DNA of 64,000 nt from Candidatus Hinthialibacter antarcticus (GCA_030765645.1 JAVCCE010000004.1:1-64000), one strand, 5' to 3'; numbered from the stretch's first letter, positions 1 through 9,655 are shown. The notes: generated by a model not told the origin, from the sequence alone. Numbers and translations are program-made.

Positions 1-5
1 AACGG

Positions 6-35
6 TTGTCAATCCACAAGCGGATAAGGTATAAC
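6..35 (+). promoter_or_regulatory. sigma70-like promoter ahead of the GntP permease
   Basis: A TTGTCA box at 6-11 and a TATAAC box at 30-35 are separated by 18 bp. Each matches its consensus at five of six positions. The predicted start lies near 42, about 50 nt before the permease ATG. A purine-rich ribosome site (GGGGAG) sits just before that ATG. Confidence 0.5.
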
Positions 36-93
36 AATTCTCAACAACCATGCGAAAACAAGCAATGTATGAATTGATATCCGGGGAGATGTT

Positions 94-1506
94 ATGTTTG
101 GTCCGTTAGTGTGTTTAATCGTAGGCGTCAGTCTCATTTTATTTTTGATTTTGGTGTTGCGGTTTCACGCCTTTTTGGCGCTGACGCTGGCAGCCTTATC
201 GGTCGCAATTTTATCAGACCAAGTTCCACTCAACGGGGCGGTTTCGTTAGTGACCGGGCAATTCGGCGCCGCGATGGGCGGACTCGGCATCCTTCTCGTG
301 CTGGCGGCGATCATCGGTAAGTGCATGATGGACAGCGGCGCCGCCGACCGCATCGTACGCGCATTCAATCGCCTCTTTGGTGCAGGACGCGAGGAGTTCT
401 CGCTGTTCGCCAGCGGTTTTGCCTTGTCGATCCCGGTGTTTTTTGACACAGTGTTTTATTTGCTGGCGCCGCTTGCGCGGGCGGCCTATGCGCGGCGTAA
501 ACGCGACTATATCTTACTCGTTACGATGACAGCGGCAGGCGGCGCGGTCACGCATGCATTGATTCCACCAACGCCAGGGCCGATTCTGGTGGCGGAAGCG
601 CTGGGCGTTTCGATCCTGACCGCGATGGGCGTCGGCTTTATGGCGTCGATTGTTCCGACCTTCTTCGGCGCGTGGTTTTACGCCTCCTGGATCAACAAGC
701 GCATTCAAGCCGAACCAAAAGACATGCTCGGCATGTCGCAAACCGAACTCGAACGCACCGCCGCCAAACCTGACAGCGAATTGCCCTCATTATTTTTTTC
801 CTGCGTGCCGTTTTTACTACCGGTTTTTCTTCTCGCAGGATCAACGTTTATCGGTGAATTTTTGAAGTCAGGTTTATACCAACGGTTAATTGAACTGATA
901 CCACAAATTGAAACGGTACTACATAAGGACGCTGCATGGATATCACTCATGGGCGACAAGAACCTGGTGTTCTTTATCGGCGCCGCGTTTGGAATCTGGC
1001 TGCTAGTTTCATCGAAAAAGCAGTCGCTTAACGATACGTTTAAATCGTTGGAATCCGCCATCGCCAGCGGCGCGGTGATCGCGTTCATCACCTGCGCGGG
1101 CGGGGCGTTTGGCAAATCGTTGGCGGCGGCGGGCGTTGGCGCTTACATCGCCAGCGGCGCCGAAACCTGGGGCATCTCACTGATGGCGCTGGCGTTTTTC
1201 TGCGCAGCCTTGATGCGCGTCGCGCAAGGCTCGGCGACGGTCGCGATGGTGACCACAGCGGGAATCATCGCCCCTGTGTTGCAAACCACCACGCTGAGTT
1301 ATCACCCGGCGTATCTGGTCGCGGTCATTGGTTTCGCGGCGACGGCGTTTTCATGGATGAACGACAGCGGCTTCTGGATCTTTGGACAAATGACGGGGCT
1401 CACCGAACGCCAGACCCTGCAAACCTGGACGGCCACATTGAGCCTGATGGGCGTACTCGGCGCCGCGTGGGTGTGGGTGCTCAGCATCGTGTTGCCGCTG
1501 GTGTGA
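94..1506 (+). CDS. GntP family permease (gluconate/organic-acid:H+ symporter type)
   Basis: A 470-residue integral membrane protein with about 12 hydrophobic segments over its whole length, close to the usual size of GntP transporters. The N-terminal hydrophobic pair, the glycine-rich stretch near residues 50-75, the loop with PVFFDTVFY near 110-120 and the HALIPPTPGP segment near 150-160 are typical of the family, which imports gluconate or related sugar acids and hydroxy acids with protons across the inner membrane. The substrate cannot be read from sequence, and no gluconate kinase or catabolic gene is adjacent. The start is supported by a GGGGAG site a few bases upstream and by the promoter-like boxes at 6-35. 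The gene stands alone; the next genes are a toxin-antitoxin pair on the other strand. Confidence 0.85.
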   Translation: MFGPLVCLIVGVSLILFLILVLRFHAFLALTLAALSVAILSDQVPLNGAVSLVTGQFGAAMGGLGILLVLAAIIGKCMMDSGAADRIVRAFNRLFGAGREEFSLFASGFALSIPVFFDTVFYLLAPLARAAYARRKRDYILLVTMTAAGGAVTHALIPPTPGPILVAEALGVSILTAMGVGFMASIVPTFFGAWFYASWINKRIQAEPKDMLGMSQTELERTAAKPDSELPSLFFSCVPFLLPVFLLAGSTFIGEFLKSGLYQRLIELIPQIETVLHKDAAWISLMGDKNLVFFIGAAFGIWLLVSSKKQSLNDTFKSLESAIASGAVIAFITCAGGAFGKSLAAAGVGAYIASGAETWGISLMALAFFCAALMRVAQGSATVAMVTTAGIIAPVLQTTTLSYHPAYLVAVIGFAATAFSWMNDSGFWIFGQMTGLTERQTLQTWTATLSLMGVLGAAWVWVLSIVLPLV

Positions 1507-1516
1507 CAATAGAAAC

Positions 1517-1804
1517 TTATAAATTGGCTTGAGGATTTTGTCTTCCTAGCACTCTAACAATTAAGACCTCATTGTTGACGATCTGATAATAGATCGAGTG
1601 CGACTGAAAGACGCTACGTCTATACCCTTCACACAGATCATTAACTGAAGGATATGCTTCAGGATTAGTAGCAATTCGTTTTAAGTGTTGAATTATCTCA
1701 GCGGAATACCTTTCCGCCTGATTGATTCCAAAATGTAAGATGCCGTAAGTGAACAGTTGATCTAAATCAGATTCGGCTAATTCAGAAAGTTTATATCTTG
1801 CCAT
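1517..1804 (-). CDS. RelE/ParE superfamily toxin
   Basis: A 95-residue small basic protein with the ParE-like layout: an N-terminal strand (ARYKLSELAESDL), a long helical pair with the A-x-x-Y-S-x-x-I pattern, then G-Y-R-R-S and the late strands YYQIV and LIVRVLGR. ParE toxins usually poison DNA gyrase and RelE toxins cleave mRNA on the ribosome; which applies cannot be decided here. The ATG overlaps the last 14 bases of the upstream antitoxin gene, so the two are translationally coupled. Length is normal and the protein looks intact, unlike the two decayed toxins at 38801 and 61773. The pair is more A+T-rich than the flanking permease and esterase. Confidence 0.85.
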   Translation of the reverse strand: MARYKLSELAESDLDQLFTYGILHFGINQAERYSAEIIQHLKRIATNPEAYPSVNDLCEGYRRSVFQSHSIYYQIVNNEVLIVRVLGRQNPQANL

Positions 1805-2048
1805 CTTTTGTCAATCGTGCTTTTGCAGATGCAAAGATTTCTTCAGGCGTCTTTGAACTGATACCACTATTTTCACCTTCGATGAGAGCAGCCCGTATCA
1901 TTTCAATTTCACTGACTCTCATTTGTTCTTTACGAATCAAATCGCGCACAATTTCACTCTCATTCTCATAATTGCCTTGAGTGATCAGCGATTCCATCCA
2001 ACTTGATTGCTGGTCTGTTAAAGAAATCGTTTTATTTGTCATTGTCAT
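1791..2048 (-). CDS. ParD-like ribbon-helix-helix antitoxin
   Basis: An 85-residue protein with an N-terminal ribbon-helix-helix DNA-binding region (strand KTISLTDQQ, then helices containing YENESEIVRDLIRKE) and a charged C-terminal tail that would wrap the toxin. This is the ParD/CopG antitoxin layout: it neutralises the toxin encoded immediately downstream and would repress its own promoter. A GGAG site lies about 10 bases before the first ATG. A second in-frame ATG at 2042 is also possible. Gene order antitoxin-toxin and the 14-bp overlap are standard for type II modules. Confidence 0.85.
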   Translation of the reverse strand: MTMTNKTISLTDQQSSWMESLITQGNYENESEIVRDLIRKEQMRVSEIEMIRAALIEGENSGISSKTPEEIFASAKARLTKDGKI

Positions 2049-2114
2049 CTTTCAATTTCTCCAATTAATGAAGAACTTTAAATAAAGTTTATCATTCAAT
2101 CTAATCGAATCAAA

Positions 2115-4364
2115 TCAATTTTTCAATGGAAAATCATCCGTCTCGGCGACGCTCCAATGTTTGTCGAACAGGCCGCCCCAGATGTAATGTCCATGCGGGC
2201 CGATGACAACAAAGTCGCCTTCGGATAACGTGCGCAATGACGACCGCCCCGATTCGAAATCTTGCAGCGCGTGCAATCCCTGCACCGTCGTTGAAATCAG
2301 CAACAGCAAATATTTTTGCGGATTCGCCGGGTTCGCAACCACCGCAACCAACGCTTGATCGGGCGTGACCAACCGCTCGGCAAAATGGATGCCCTTATCA
2401 TCCCAACTCATGGGAAGTTTGTCTTTATGCTTCTGTAAAAACGACGATGCGCCCGTCGTCGAATACAAGACGACGTGATTATCTTGCAAAATATCTTCGC
2501 TTAAATCCGAACCAGCAAGCACCTTCCATTGCACATCCGCGTTGCCGCCGCGCATCGACCGTTTGAACGCCAGTCCCTTGGCGACTGTCGTCTCATCACT
2601 GGAGCCATCAGAACCAAACGCGTAAACATGCTTGCCCCAAAACGGCGCATGAAGCCCCTGGCGCGCGGGATAGATATGAGCGCGCTGCATCGGCTGGCTG
2701 AGTGACCATGTTTCATTTTTAAATTCAAAATGCTGCGACGAACCATAGGCAATCGGCGCAACCTCTTGTCCATCAATGACGACTTTGATCTTTTCTCCCT
2801 CAGGGAACAACGACGTTGGAGGCGATAGCCGCAAGCGTTCCACGTTGTCCGTCTTCACGGTGATGGTATTGCCTTCCGCCCTGGCTTCGATTTGCGCATG
2901 TTGGCGGATGGTTTTCAGTTCATCAATCGCCGTCCAATAGGCGCTGCCGCCATACGGCTCTCCGGTTTTAAAGATCACTTCGCGGGGATACGGATCGCGC
3001 TTGAATTGCTTAAACCAATCAAACACCCGCGCGTTTTGATATGCAGGCTCCCAGGCGGCGTGATCGACGCCGGGGTAGATTTCGAGTTTCGATTGATAGC
3101 CTAATTCACGCAGGCGCTTATCAAGCGTGAGTGAGTTGCTGACCGGCACCACCGGGTCTTTGTCGCCGTGCATAAAAAACACGGGCGTATATTTCATATT
3201 GACCGCGATCTGCTCGACCGTCGCCGATTGTTGTAATTTGTGTTGAAACTCCGGCGCATCCGCATCGGGAATATCCGAATGCAGATACACCGATCCACAC
3301 ACCGGCGCCGCAGCGGCAAACACGCCCGGATTACGAAACGCAAGTTTCAGCGTCCCGCCGCCGCCCATCGAAAGCCCGGTGATATAAGTGCGGTCTTCAT
3401 CCACATTGAACAACGCCTTCACTTCGTCCATTACGCGCCACACGTCTTCCTCTGCGTAGCCTTCATACGATTGCGTTTCAAAACCATTGACCGAAACCAC
3501 AATATAAGGAACGTCCGGCAGCTGCGGCATACGGCGCTTGGCGGCGTCGTCATCTTCTCCGCGCTTGTTGGTCAATCCAAACACGCGCCGCAAAGCGAGG
3601 TGATGGTTTGACCAGGCGCCGTGCAGCATCACCACAAACGGCCACTCTTGATTGCCGTCATACTCTTTTGGGATATACAGCGAATAGAGTTGCATCTCGC
3701 CGTTGATCTCAGAACGATAGCCGCGCAATTGATAGCCGGATTTTTCGCCGAGTGGATCGCGGCCTTTTTCTAACGAATCCGCCTTAGCGGTGATCGCATT
3801 AAGCCGACGGCGCAGGTCCCACACTTCGCCTGCGGTGGCTTTTTTGGCGCGTTCCATCAAGTCTTCGCCATAGGCCAACGCCGCCCACGCCGCGCGCAAC
3901 ATGACGGCATCATTCTGCGAAGACGCCTCAACCGCTTCGATGCGTTTCATCTGCTCGCGCAATTCGTCAAACCAGCTGTCTATTCGCCGCACCGACGCTT
4001 CGGCAACCACCACGGCTGAGTCGCCGTCAATCATTTCAACTTGCACTTTGCATTCATCATCAATTCCATCGGGAACTTCAACCATCGTTTGAAAGACCGA
4101 AGCGTTTTTGGGAACGGTTTCTGACAAAAGTTCAGCGCCGTCTGGCCCGCAAAACCGCACGCGCAATTCACAATCGGGATCAAAGCGCCGCACCGAAACC
4201 GCCGATTGCGTTTCATTCACCAACATCGCGGGAGACACGCTCACTTGCGCAACCTTGCGATGAATTTTGGCAATCTGCGCGTAGGTGAATTCGAGTTCGA
4301 GTAAGTTAATGACGTGCATAATCAACAGCGCTCCTAAGAAGAATATCAATCGTTGTGTTTTCAT
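2115..4364 (-). CDS. secreted alpha/beta-hydrolase (esterase/prolyl-oligopeptidase-like)
   Basis: A 749-residue exported protein. Residues 1-30 form a signal peptide or membrane anchor. Residues about 40-200 are an uncharacterised N-terminal region, partly helical. Residues about 205-455 form an alpha/beta hydrolase of the PHB-depolymerase/feruloyl-esterase/dienelactone-hydrolase type: oxyanion-loop motif VVMLHGAW near 244-251, nucleophile motif GLSMGG with Ser332, acid Asp403 in HGDKDPVVP and His434 in GVDHAAW. Residues 455-749 are a C-terminal domain I cannot name. It would hydrolyse an ester or peptide bond outside the cytoplasm; the substrate is unknown. It lies 20 bp downstream of the propeller protein gene on the same strand, so they are probably co-transcribed. 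Confidence 0.75.
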   Translation of the reverse strand: MKTQRLIFFLGALLIMHVINLLELEFTYAQIAKIHRKVAQVSVSPAMLVNETQSAVSVRRFDPDCELRVRFCGPDGAELLSETVPKNASVFQTMVEVPDGIDDECKVQVEMIDGDSAVVVAEASVRRIDSWFDELREQMKRIEAVEASSQNDAVMLRAAWAALAYGEDLMERAKKATAGEVWDLRRRLNAITAKADSLEKGRDPLGEKSGYQLRGYRSEINGEMQLYSLYIPKEYDGNQEWPFVVMLHGAWSNHHLALRRVFGLTNKRGEDDDAAKRRMPQLPDVPYIVVSVNGFETQSYEGYAEEDVWRVMDEVKALFNVDEDRTYITGLSMGGGGTLKLAFRNPGVFAAAAPVCGSVYLHSDIPDADAPEFQHKLQQSATVEQIAVNMKYTPVFFMHGDKDPVVPVSNSLTLDKRLRELGYQSKLEIYPGVDHAAWEPAYQNARVFDWFKQFKRDPYPREVIFKTGEPYGGSAYWTAIDELKTIRQHAQIEARAEGNTITVKTDNVERLRLSPPTSLFPEGEKIKVVIDGQEVAPIAYGSSQHFEFKNETWSLSQPMQRAHIYPARQGLHAPFWGKHVYAFGSDGSSDETTVAKGLAFKRSMRGGNADVQWKVLAGSDLSEDILQDNHVVLYSTTGASSFLQKHKDKLPMSWDDKGIHFAERLVTPDQALVAVVANPANPQKYLLLLISTTVQGLHALQDFESGRSSLRTLSEGDFVVIGPHGHYIWGGLFDKHWSVAETDDFPLKN

Positions 4365-4384
4365 TGGTTTTGCTCCCCAAAAAA

Positions 4385-6517
4385 TCAGTCAATCAATCCA
4401 TGATACCGGGCCATCCAATAGGGCAAAAGCCACGCGCCGGGATCAAGCGCATACGTCCCCGCCCCACCCTCGACGCGATAGGGATTTCCGTTCCAGCGCT
4501 GCAAAATCCGTTCATCCGGCGGCAAGAGTTGCGCGATTTGCGGCTTGCCGAAGCGGTCGGGATAACGATCAAGAGTCACGTCCAAACGGTGCGCCGCTGG
4601 CACGGGCCAGTCGATGGAACCGAGCGGCCATTCACGCAGCGACCACAGCGCGTCATCCATACGTCTAGGTTCGAAACAAACCGAAGTGATAATCGCCCAC
4701 AGGCTGCTTTTGTGTTGCTGAACATGCTGCCAGGCGCGTTCTAAACTCGCATCAAAAATCGGCTGATAGCGTTCAGCCGGGTTCGTCTGAAAGAGCGTGT
4801 AATAAGGCAGATAGGCCAGTTCATCGTCAGAATGATTGTCTTCATACGGCAGAGTGATTTTTTGATTGATGGTGTTGTTCGCATAGCCGTGTGTTGATAA
4901 CAATTGCTGAAGCGCATCGCGAAATTTCGCGTCTTCGGTTACATGATAGGCCGCCGACAGAAACGAAACCATCTGCAACGAATTGAGGCCGCGTTCAAAC
5001 GCCCAGGCGGGGTCGTCGTTGAGTTTCTCCGGCGCCCATACGCCCCAGCGGGTGGGCTTGCCGTCCACGTCGATGAGAGAATATCCGTTGTCAACAATGT
5101 GCGACATGATGCGCGAAACCAGGCCGCGCACTTGCGCCTTTTCCGCCTCGGTCTCAGCCAGCAAGTCATAAACGAGCGGATACACAAACATGTGTCCGAC
5201 AATTTCATCCGAAGAGGTATCGCCCTTCCACATCCATTCACCATCGGCGCTGGGATGCCACTCGCCGCCAATCGAATCGTCGTAGTCTTCTTTTTTCATA
5301 AACGACCGCGCAGGAAACCCCGGAACGCCGGTAATCGTTTCAAGGCGTTCCATCGCCTCAAAATGTTTCCAGGCGCGTTCTTTCACTTGTGGATCATTGG
5401 TCACTGCGTATCGAAAACACTGCGACGCCAGATACATCGCCGTCCATAATCCGTCGTTATCGTCCGAGCGCTGGATGTACGAATCCAGGTTGCCAGGCTC
5501 TTTCAGTGAGACACCCGCCACCAGGCCATAGCGGTCATGGCGCGGGTAAACCTGCGCTTGAAAATGCTCGGCTTTTTGAGATAGCGTCCAGTCGTTTAGG
5601 CGAATTATCGTTACGCCTTTTTCATCAGCGAACACGGCGCCGCCTTCGAACGCGTCGATGTGTGAGACGCGTTCGCCGGTTTGCCAACGCGGCCCAACAT
5701 AATAACTTTTGTTGCGAATTACTCCCTTGTCGGTCGCATACCAAACAGCGATACCATCAGGTTCAAAAAAGATTTGGTTAATATGGTTGTATGGCAACCC
5801 ATCCTCACCGTCGATGCGCTGCAACCCGTTCGCGCCCATTAGATGAACGCACTCCTCGCCGCCGATGACGAGCGAACCATCGTCGCCATACGCGAGCGAA
5901 GACGGATTCGGGCCGAGCAGAAACTGCGTCCATTCCCAGCGCCACTTGCGCCCATCGAACAGCCACAGTTTATCGCCCGCCAGCGCCGCCGCGTTTCTTG
6001 TATGCACAGCGATCCGTTCCACGGGCGAGGGGACTTCTTCAATCTTCTCGACGGTCTCTTTCGTGCGCCGCAAGACATGCAACCCGTTTTGCGCGGCAAT
6101 CCAGATATCGCCCGTCGGCGAGACGCAAAGGCCATTCACCTGTCCAAACGCCGCAGCGTTCAGTTTTGGCTTCAAACCAGGGGTAATCAACATTACGCCT
6201 TTCGGCCCTGCCAAGACCAAACCACCGCCAGCGATGGAATGCGACGCCAGCTTCATCCCCGGTGTGATTTCGACGCCGAGTGGTTGGTCTATCCGGCGAA
6301 CAGCGCCGTCTTTATAAACAGACAGCGCATCGTCGCCCAATATCCACACCCCGCCCGTGGGGCCGTAAGCGACATCTTGAATTGGCGGTGTGATGTTCAG
6401 CGTTTCGTAGGGAAGTTTTTCAACCATCTCTTGTTTGAACGGCGCATCCGGCTCGCCGCTGTAGATCGTGCTGACAAAAAGAAAACTCAAAAGTAATGCG
6501 AATAGGGTTCGGTTCAT
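4385..6517 (-). CDS. exported beta-propeller protein with alpha-helical C-terminal domain
   Basis: A 710-residue protein with an N-terminal signal peptide ending near residue 20. Residues about 40-330 contain repeated short units such as GPTGGVWILGDD, SPTGDIWIAAQNGL and GDDGSLVIGGEE, which is the two-component-regulator-propeller type of repeat. Residues about 350-710 are rich in aromatic helices (LWTAMYLASQCFRYAVTNDP, ending near PYWMARYHGLID) that resemble an alpha/alpha barrel as in secreted glycosidase- or lyase-like proteins. I recognise no catalytic motif. It is probably the first gene of a two-gene minus-strand unit with the esterase 20 bp downstream. Function unknown; a role in binding or processing polymers outside the cell is only a guess. 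Confidence 0.6.
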   Translation of the reverse strand: MNRTLFALLLSFLFVSTIYSGEPDAPFKQEMVEKLPYETLNITPPIQDVAYGPTGGVWILGDDALSVYKDGAVRRIDQPLGVEITPGMKLASHSIAGGGLVLAGPKGVMLITPGLKPKLNAAAFGQVNGLCVSPTGDIWIAAQNGLHVLRRTKETVEKIEEVPSPVERIAVHTRNAAALAGDKLWLFDGRKWRWEWTQFLLGPNPSSLAYGDDGSLVIGGEECVHLMGANGLQRIDGEDGLPYNHINQIFFEPDGIAVWYATDKGVIRNKSYYVGPRWQTGERVSHIDAFEGGAVFADEKGVTIIRLNDWTLSQKAEHFQAQVYPRHDRYGLVAGVSLKEPGNLDSYIQRSDDNDGLWTAMYLASQCFRYAVTNDPQVKERAWKHFEAMERLETITGVPGFPARSFMKKEDYDDSIGGEWHPSADGEWMWKGDTSSDEIVGHMFVYPLVYDLLAETEAEKAQVRGLVSRIMSHIVDNGYSLIDVDGKPTRWGVWAPEKLNDDPAWAFERGLNSLQMVSFLSAAYHVTEDAKFRDALQQLLSTHGYANNTINQKITLPYEDNHSDDELAYLPYYTLFQTNPAERYQPIFDASLERAWQHVQQHKSSLWAIITSVCFEPRRMDDALWSLREWPLGSIDWPVPAAHRLDVTLDRYPDRFGKPQIAQLLPPDERILQRWNGNPYRVEGGAGTYALDPGAWLLPYWMARYHGLID

Positions 6518-6607
6518 ATTTCACTCTCAGAATCGGGCGCAGCATGTTCCCCGAAGTTTTGTTTCACGATATTATGATGACGCCAACTGGGCATTGAGGC
6601 TACTGAA

Positions 6608-7090
6608 ATGAGCGTTCCGTTTCGTATCGGGTTTGGGCTGGACTTACATCAATGGGCGGAAGGCCGCCGTCTGGTGTTAGGCGGGGTCGAGATTCCCTTT
6701 ATGAAGGGCCTGTTGGGCCACTCTGACGCCGACGCGCTCACGCACGCCATCATCGACGCTCTGTTGGGAGCGCTTGCCAAAGGCGACATCGGTCAGCATT
6801 TCCCCGATACTGACCCTGCGTATAAGGATTGCAATAGCCTCGACCTGTTGCGCGAGACCATGAAGATCGTCGCGGGCGAAGGCTACAAGGTCGGCAATAT
6901 CGACTGCACGGTGGTGACTGATTCGCCCAAGATGGCGCCGCACATCCCCGCCATGCGCAACACGCTAGCGCCGTATCTGGGCGTCGAAGCCGATTGCGTC
7001 AGCATCAAAGCGACCCGCACCGAAGAGGTGTTGTTCCCGCCCGAGAAAGGCCTACTCGCCACCGCCACCGCGCTGTTGTTGAGGGAGTAG
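6608..7090 (+). CDS. ispF: 2-C-methyl-D-erythritol 2,4-cyclodiphosphate synthase
   Basis: 160 residues, full length for IspF. The enzyme converts CDP-methylerythritol 2-phosphate to 2-C-methyl-D-erythritol 2,4-cyclodiphosphate with release of CMP, the fifth step of the non-mevalonate isoprenoid pathway in the cytoplasm. Visible family marks are the N-terminal G-x-D-x-H (GLDLH, metal ligands), the LLGHSDADALTHA block with the third metal-binding His, the FPDTDP loop and the late KATRTE segment that corresponds to the KATTTE nucleotide-binding motif. The motif has Arg for the second Thr and the following loop departs from the usual G-x-G-x-E form. No ispD is adjacent; the gene reads away from the secreted-protein pair and faces the A+T-rich insert that follows. 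Confidence 0.95.
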   Translation: MSVPFRIGFGLDLHQWAEGRRLVLGGVEIPFMKGLLGHSDADALTHAIIDALLGALAKGDIGQHFPDTDPAYKDCNSLDLLRETMKIVAGEGYKVGNIDCTVVTDSPKMAPHIPAMRNTLAPYLGVEADCVSIKATRTEEVLFPPEKGLLATATALLLRE

Positions 7091-7140
7091 CGACTACCGT
7101 AGGCGCAATTTAGAACAAAAGATATTGAGCATGCTATTTT

Positions 7141-8157
7141 TCATAGCGCCATACCTATTTGCATGGCTATTTTTTCTGCAAGTTGTTTAAAATCTTTTCT
7201 CGCATCTTGAACAGCATTCGCATGGCTACCAATGGCTCCTTCAGCCGATGTCAAATTGAATATGGGTTTCCTACGTTCCTGAGCCATTGGAATCAGGCTT
7301 CGATAATGTTTGATCGTAGCTAAACAATATGGATCATCTTCTAGTTTAATGTTTGAATCGGCTTTCGTTTTTAACACCGCTTCACGATAAACATTTGGAA
7401 TACGGTTTACCCATTTGTCGTATGCCTTAACAGGTCGATCAAGCCTCACACTATGTTGCTGACATAGATAACCGATTGCTTTCATTTTCCCCTGAGGTAG
7501 TAGAAAATCTAGATGTTCATCCACCTCTGAATTCCCCCTCCAGTTATCCAATCTTTTATTCCATAGGCTCTTCCAACTCGTCAACGTAGGACCCAGGTTT
7601 TTCAACCCTTGTAGGGAGAATAAGTCGGCGCCTAAGGGGATTACGACATAATCGGTTGCTATTAATACGGATCGGTTGATCGCCCCAAGATTTGGACCAA
7701 TATCAACCAATATGATGTCTGCTTGGACTTTTTCAGAGGCTTGTTGCATGACTTGCCAAAAGGAACTCAAAATCCGCATGGGACGGTAAAGGTTATTGTC
7801 TCCCATACTATCTGGCCATTGATTAGATAATGCATCTTCATAGCCTGACAAACTAACATCTCCAGGTATCAGATAAAGATCAGTTGTGATATTTTTCAAT
7901 CTTGGTTCGGCGATATCTCCAACACCAGTGAGAGGCTTTACGCATTGATAAATCGTTGAGCCAACCTCTTGGCTGTTCCATATTTCTTCAATCTTATCTT
8001 CATCCAAAAAGGCGGCGGTTAAATTAGCCTGAGGGTCAAGATCAACAATAACGACTCGCTTGCGTAAACTCGCAAACATCCAACCTAGATGGTAGATTAG
8101 GGAGGTTTTTCCTACACCACCTTTATTATTAAAAAATGTCAAAACAGGCGAAGTCAT
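7141..8157 (-). CDS. ParA/Soj-like P-loop ATPase coupled to the AlbA_2 gene
   Basis: 338 residues from the ATG at 8157. The deviant Walker A motif KGGVGKTS at residues 12-19, the Walker A' stretch VDLDPQANLT and the Walker B-like segment IILVDIGPNLG mark the ParA/MinD superfamily, which dimerises with ATP and usually positions cargo such as DNA or protein assemblies. No parB or parS-like site is adjacent. The start chosen forms an exact ATGA overlap with the stop of the upstream AlbA_2 gene (8154-8157), which argues for translational coupling and a joint function; an upstream ATG seven codons earlier is less likely. The C-terminal half is longer than a minimal ParA. The gene pair is clearly more A+T-rich than ispF and tpiA around it, suggesting transfer. 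Confidence 0.8.
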   Translation of the reverse strand: MTSPVLTFFNNKGGVGKTSLIYHLGWMFASLRKRVVIVDLDPQANLTAAFLDEDKIEEIWNSQEVGSTIYQCVKPLTGVGDIAEPRLKNITTDLYLIPGDVSLSGYEDALSNQWPDSMGDNNLYRPMRILSSFWQVMQQASEKVQADIILVDIGPNLGAINRSVLIATDYVVIPLGADLFSLQGLKNLGPTLTSWKSLWNKRLDNWRGNSEVDEHLDFLLPQGKMKAIGYLCQQHSVRLDRPVKAYDKWVNRIPNVYREAVLKTKADSNIKLEDDPYCLATIKHYRSLIPMAQERRKPIFNLTSAEGAIGSHANAVQDARKDFKQLAEKIAMQIGMAL

Positions 8158-9362
8158 ATTTCCCTCTTTAATGTGCATACAACAGCACTCTGATTCGTCA
8201 CAAACTCCAGTTCAGGGTTGCCATTTTTGTCCATTTCCGCTCTGGCAGTTGCAATTCCCCGCCCAAACGCTTGGATAAATCCAAAAGTCTTTAACACATC
8301 TCCAATATTAGGATTACGATAGTCTGTTATTCCTGGGCTGCCAAAGTTTTCATTTGTAACATTCCCAAACGGACCACCAGGGCTGTTGATTTCGATTCGG
8401 TCATTAAACCAGTATATTCGTACAGGCGCATTTGTACTTTCGTAAGTTCGGTGCAATACAGAATTATACACAATTTGCTGGAATGCTGCTGGAGGATATG
8501 GACTTTTTATCTGATGCACTGAGTTTGACACTATGTCAATCGCAGTTCGGTTATGCGCCTTCAATTTTTCCTCTGTACGGCGAAGCATATCAACTAAAGT
8601 ACCTCTAATATTTTCTTCATCTATCACCGAATCGGCTAGTTCGGTTCCATCTATTCGTAAAAATTGAATATGCGCACCTGGCAAAAAATCTTGAGGAGTC
8701 TTGCCAATTGCCAAAAGTCCAAGAACTGTAGGAATTGCTTCATCAGGCGAAACAATCATTTTGCATGATGCCAAACGCTCCTCATAGGATCGGTTATTTT
8801 GTTCAAGTACATCCGCCGCAAATGCTGACGGGAGATATTCATTTTCAAAAATCGTCTTGGAAAGGTCTGTGATCTTGGCTGAGGGGATAGGATGAATATC
8901 AAAAGGAATGTTTTTGTACCTTCTTTTTTCATTCAAAATTCGCTCTTCTTGTTCGTTAGCAATTGAGCGTCTAGGCCCCGTACGGATCCAGATTCTTCCA
9001 TCATATTTTACAGGCGGCATATCCGAGGGCATGACAGTTACCACTGCCATTTCAGCCCCTTTTAAACTTCTTTTTTCCACTGTTAAAACAGGAAGAGGCA
9101 AAATCTTGCCATCAGATTTCATATCAGATAATATTTGTAATAATTGATCTGTAACCTGTATTTCAGAAGGTTCTCCATTATCTTTTGCACCAATAAATAA
9201 TACACTCACGTCATTATGGTTCGGGAAGTCATTGGAAAAAGCACAAACCGTTTGTCTCGCCCTATCGGAATTATCACCTCTAAAGGTTTCTTTTCTCTCG
9301 CTTCGATCAGATTCAATGTCGTCAAGCAATGCTATAAGTTCATCGTCTGTGAGTCTTCTCAT
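8154..9362 (-). CDS. Schlafen AlbA_2 domain protein with C-terminal HATPase_c_4-like domain
   Basis: 402 residues from the ATG at 9362, preceded by an AGGA site. Residues about 14-140 look like the AlbA_2 (divergent AAA_4/Schlafen) domain: the E-x-K-E-T-F-R start, the hydrophobic strand SVLFIGAKDNG and RIWIRTGPRR. The C-terminal part (NDRIEINSPGG, then IGDVLKTFGFIQAFGRGIATA) matches the GHKL-type ATPase fold often attached to AlbA_2 domains. Such proteins are poorly characterised; some act as transcription regulators and others occur in anti-phage contexts. The gene is the first of a two-gene unit with the ParA-like ATPase. An upstream in-frame extension to 9473 exists but lacks a convincing ribosome site. 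Function in this pair is not established. Confidence 0.75.
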   Translation of the reverse strand: MRRLTDDELIALLDDIESDRSERKETFRGDNSDRARQTVCAFSNDFPNHNDVSVLFIGAKDNGEPSEIQVTDQLLQILSDMKSDGKILPLPVLTVEKRSLKGAEMAVVTVMPSDMPPVKYDGRIWIRTGPRRSIANEQEERILNEKRRYKNIPFDIHPIPSAKITDLSKTIFENEYLPSAFAADVLEQNNRSYEERLASCKMIVSPDEAIPTVLGLLAIGKTPQDFLPGAHIQFLRIDGTELADSVIDEENIRGTLVDMLRRTEEKLKAHNRTAIDIVSNSVHQIKSPYPPAAFQQIVYNSVLHRTYESTNAPVRIYWFNDRIEINSPGGPFGNVTNENFGSPGITDYRNPNIGDVLKTFGFIQAFGRGIATARAEMDKNGNPELEFVTNQSAVVCTLKREI

Positions 9363-9393
9363 CACACTATCCTGTTTTAAATACAATTTCTCA

Positions 9394-9410
9394 CTATTTA
9401 TAGGAAATAG
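9394..9410. promoter_or_regulatory. short palindrome upstream of the AlbA_2 gene
   Basis: CTATTT and AAATAG arms of 6 bp are separated by 5 bp, about 30 bp upstream of the chosen AlbA_2 start. It could be an operator for self-regulation. The sequence is A+T-rich, so chance is a real alternative. Confidence 0.2.
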
Positions 9411-9655
9411 CAATTTAAGAGAGTATATAACAGTGAAAGATAAGATAGCAGATGAATGAAGCCAACGAAACATTCAAAAACAAAGACAATGCCACAGGTT
9501 TTTCAACCGCTCAATCTCCATCAATTTGAGAAAATGGCGATTGCGCCGATTAACATTTTATTACACACTTTTCCCGTTAGCATAATAACAAAAAACAATC
9601 TCCGTTTCAAAAACCTATAAATTCAGCGACTAAGCCCATTGCCCTGAAAATAGTT

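Noticed and set aside
9363-9473. Longer N terminus of the AlbA_2 protein
   Set aside because: The extra 37 residues are hydrophobic without family similarity; the ATG at 9362 has an AGGA site and fits the start of the domain.
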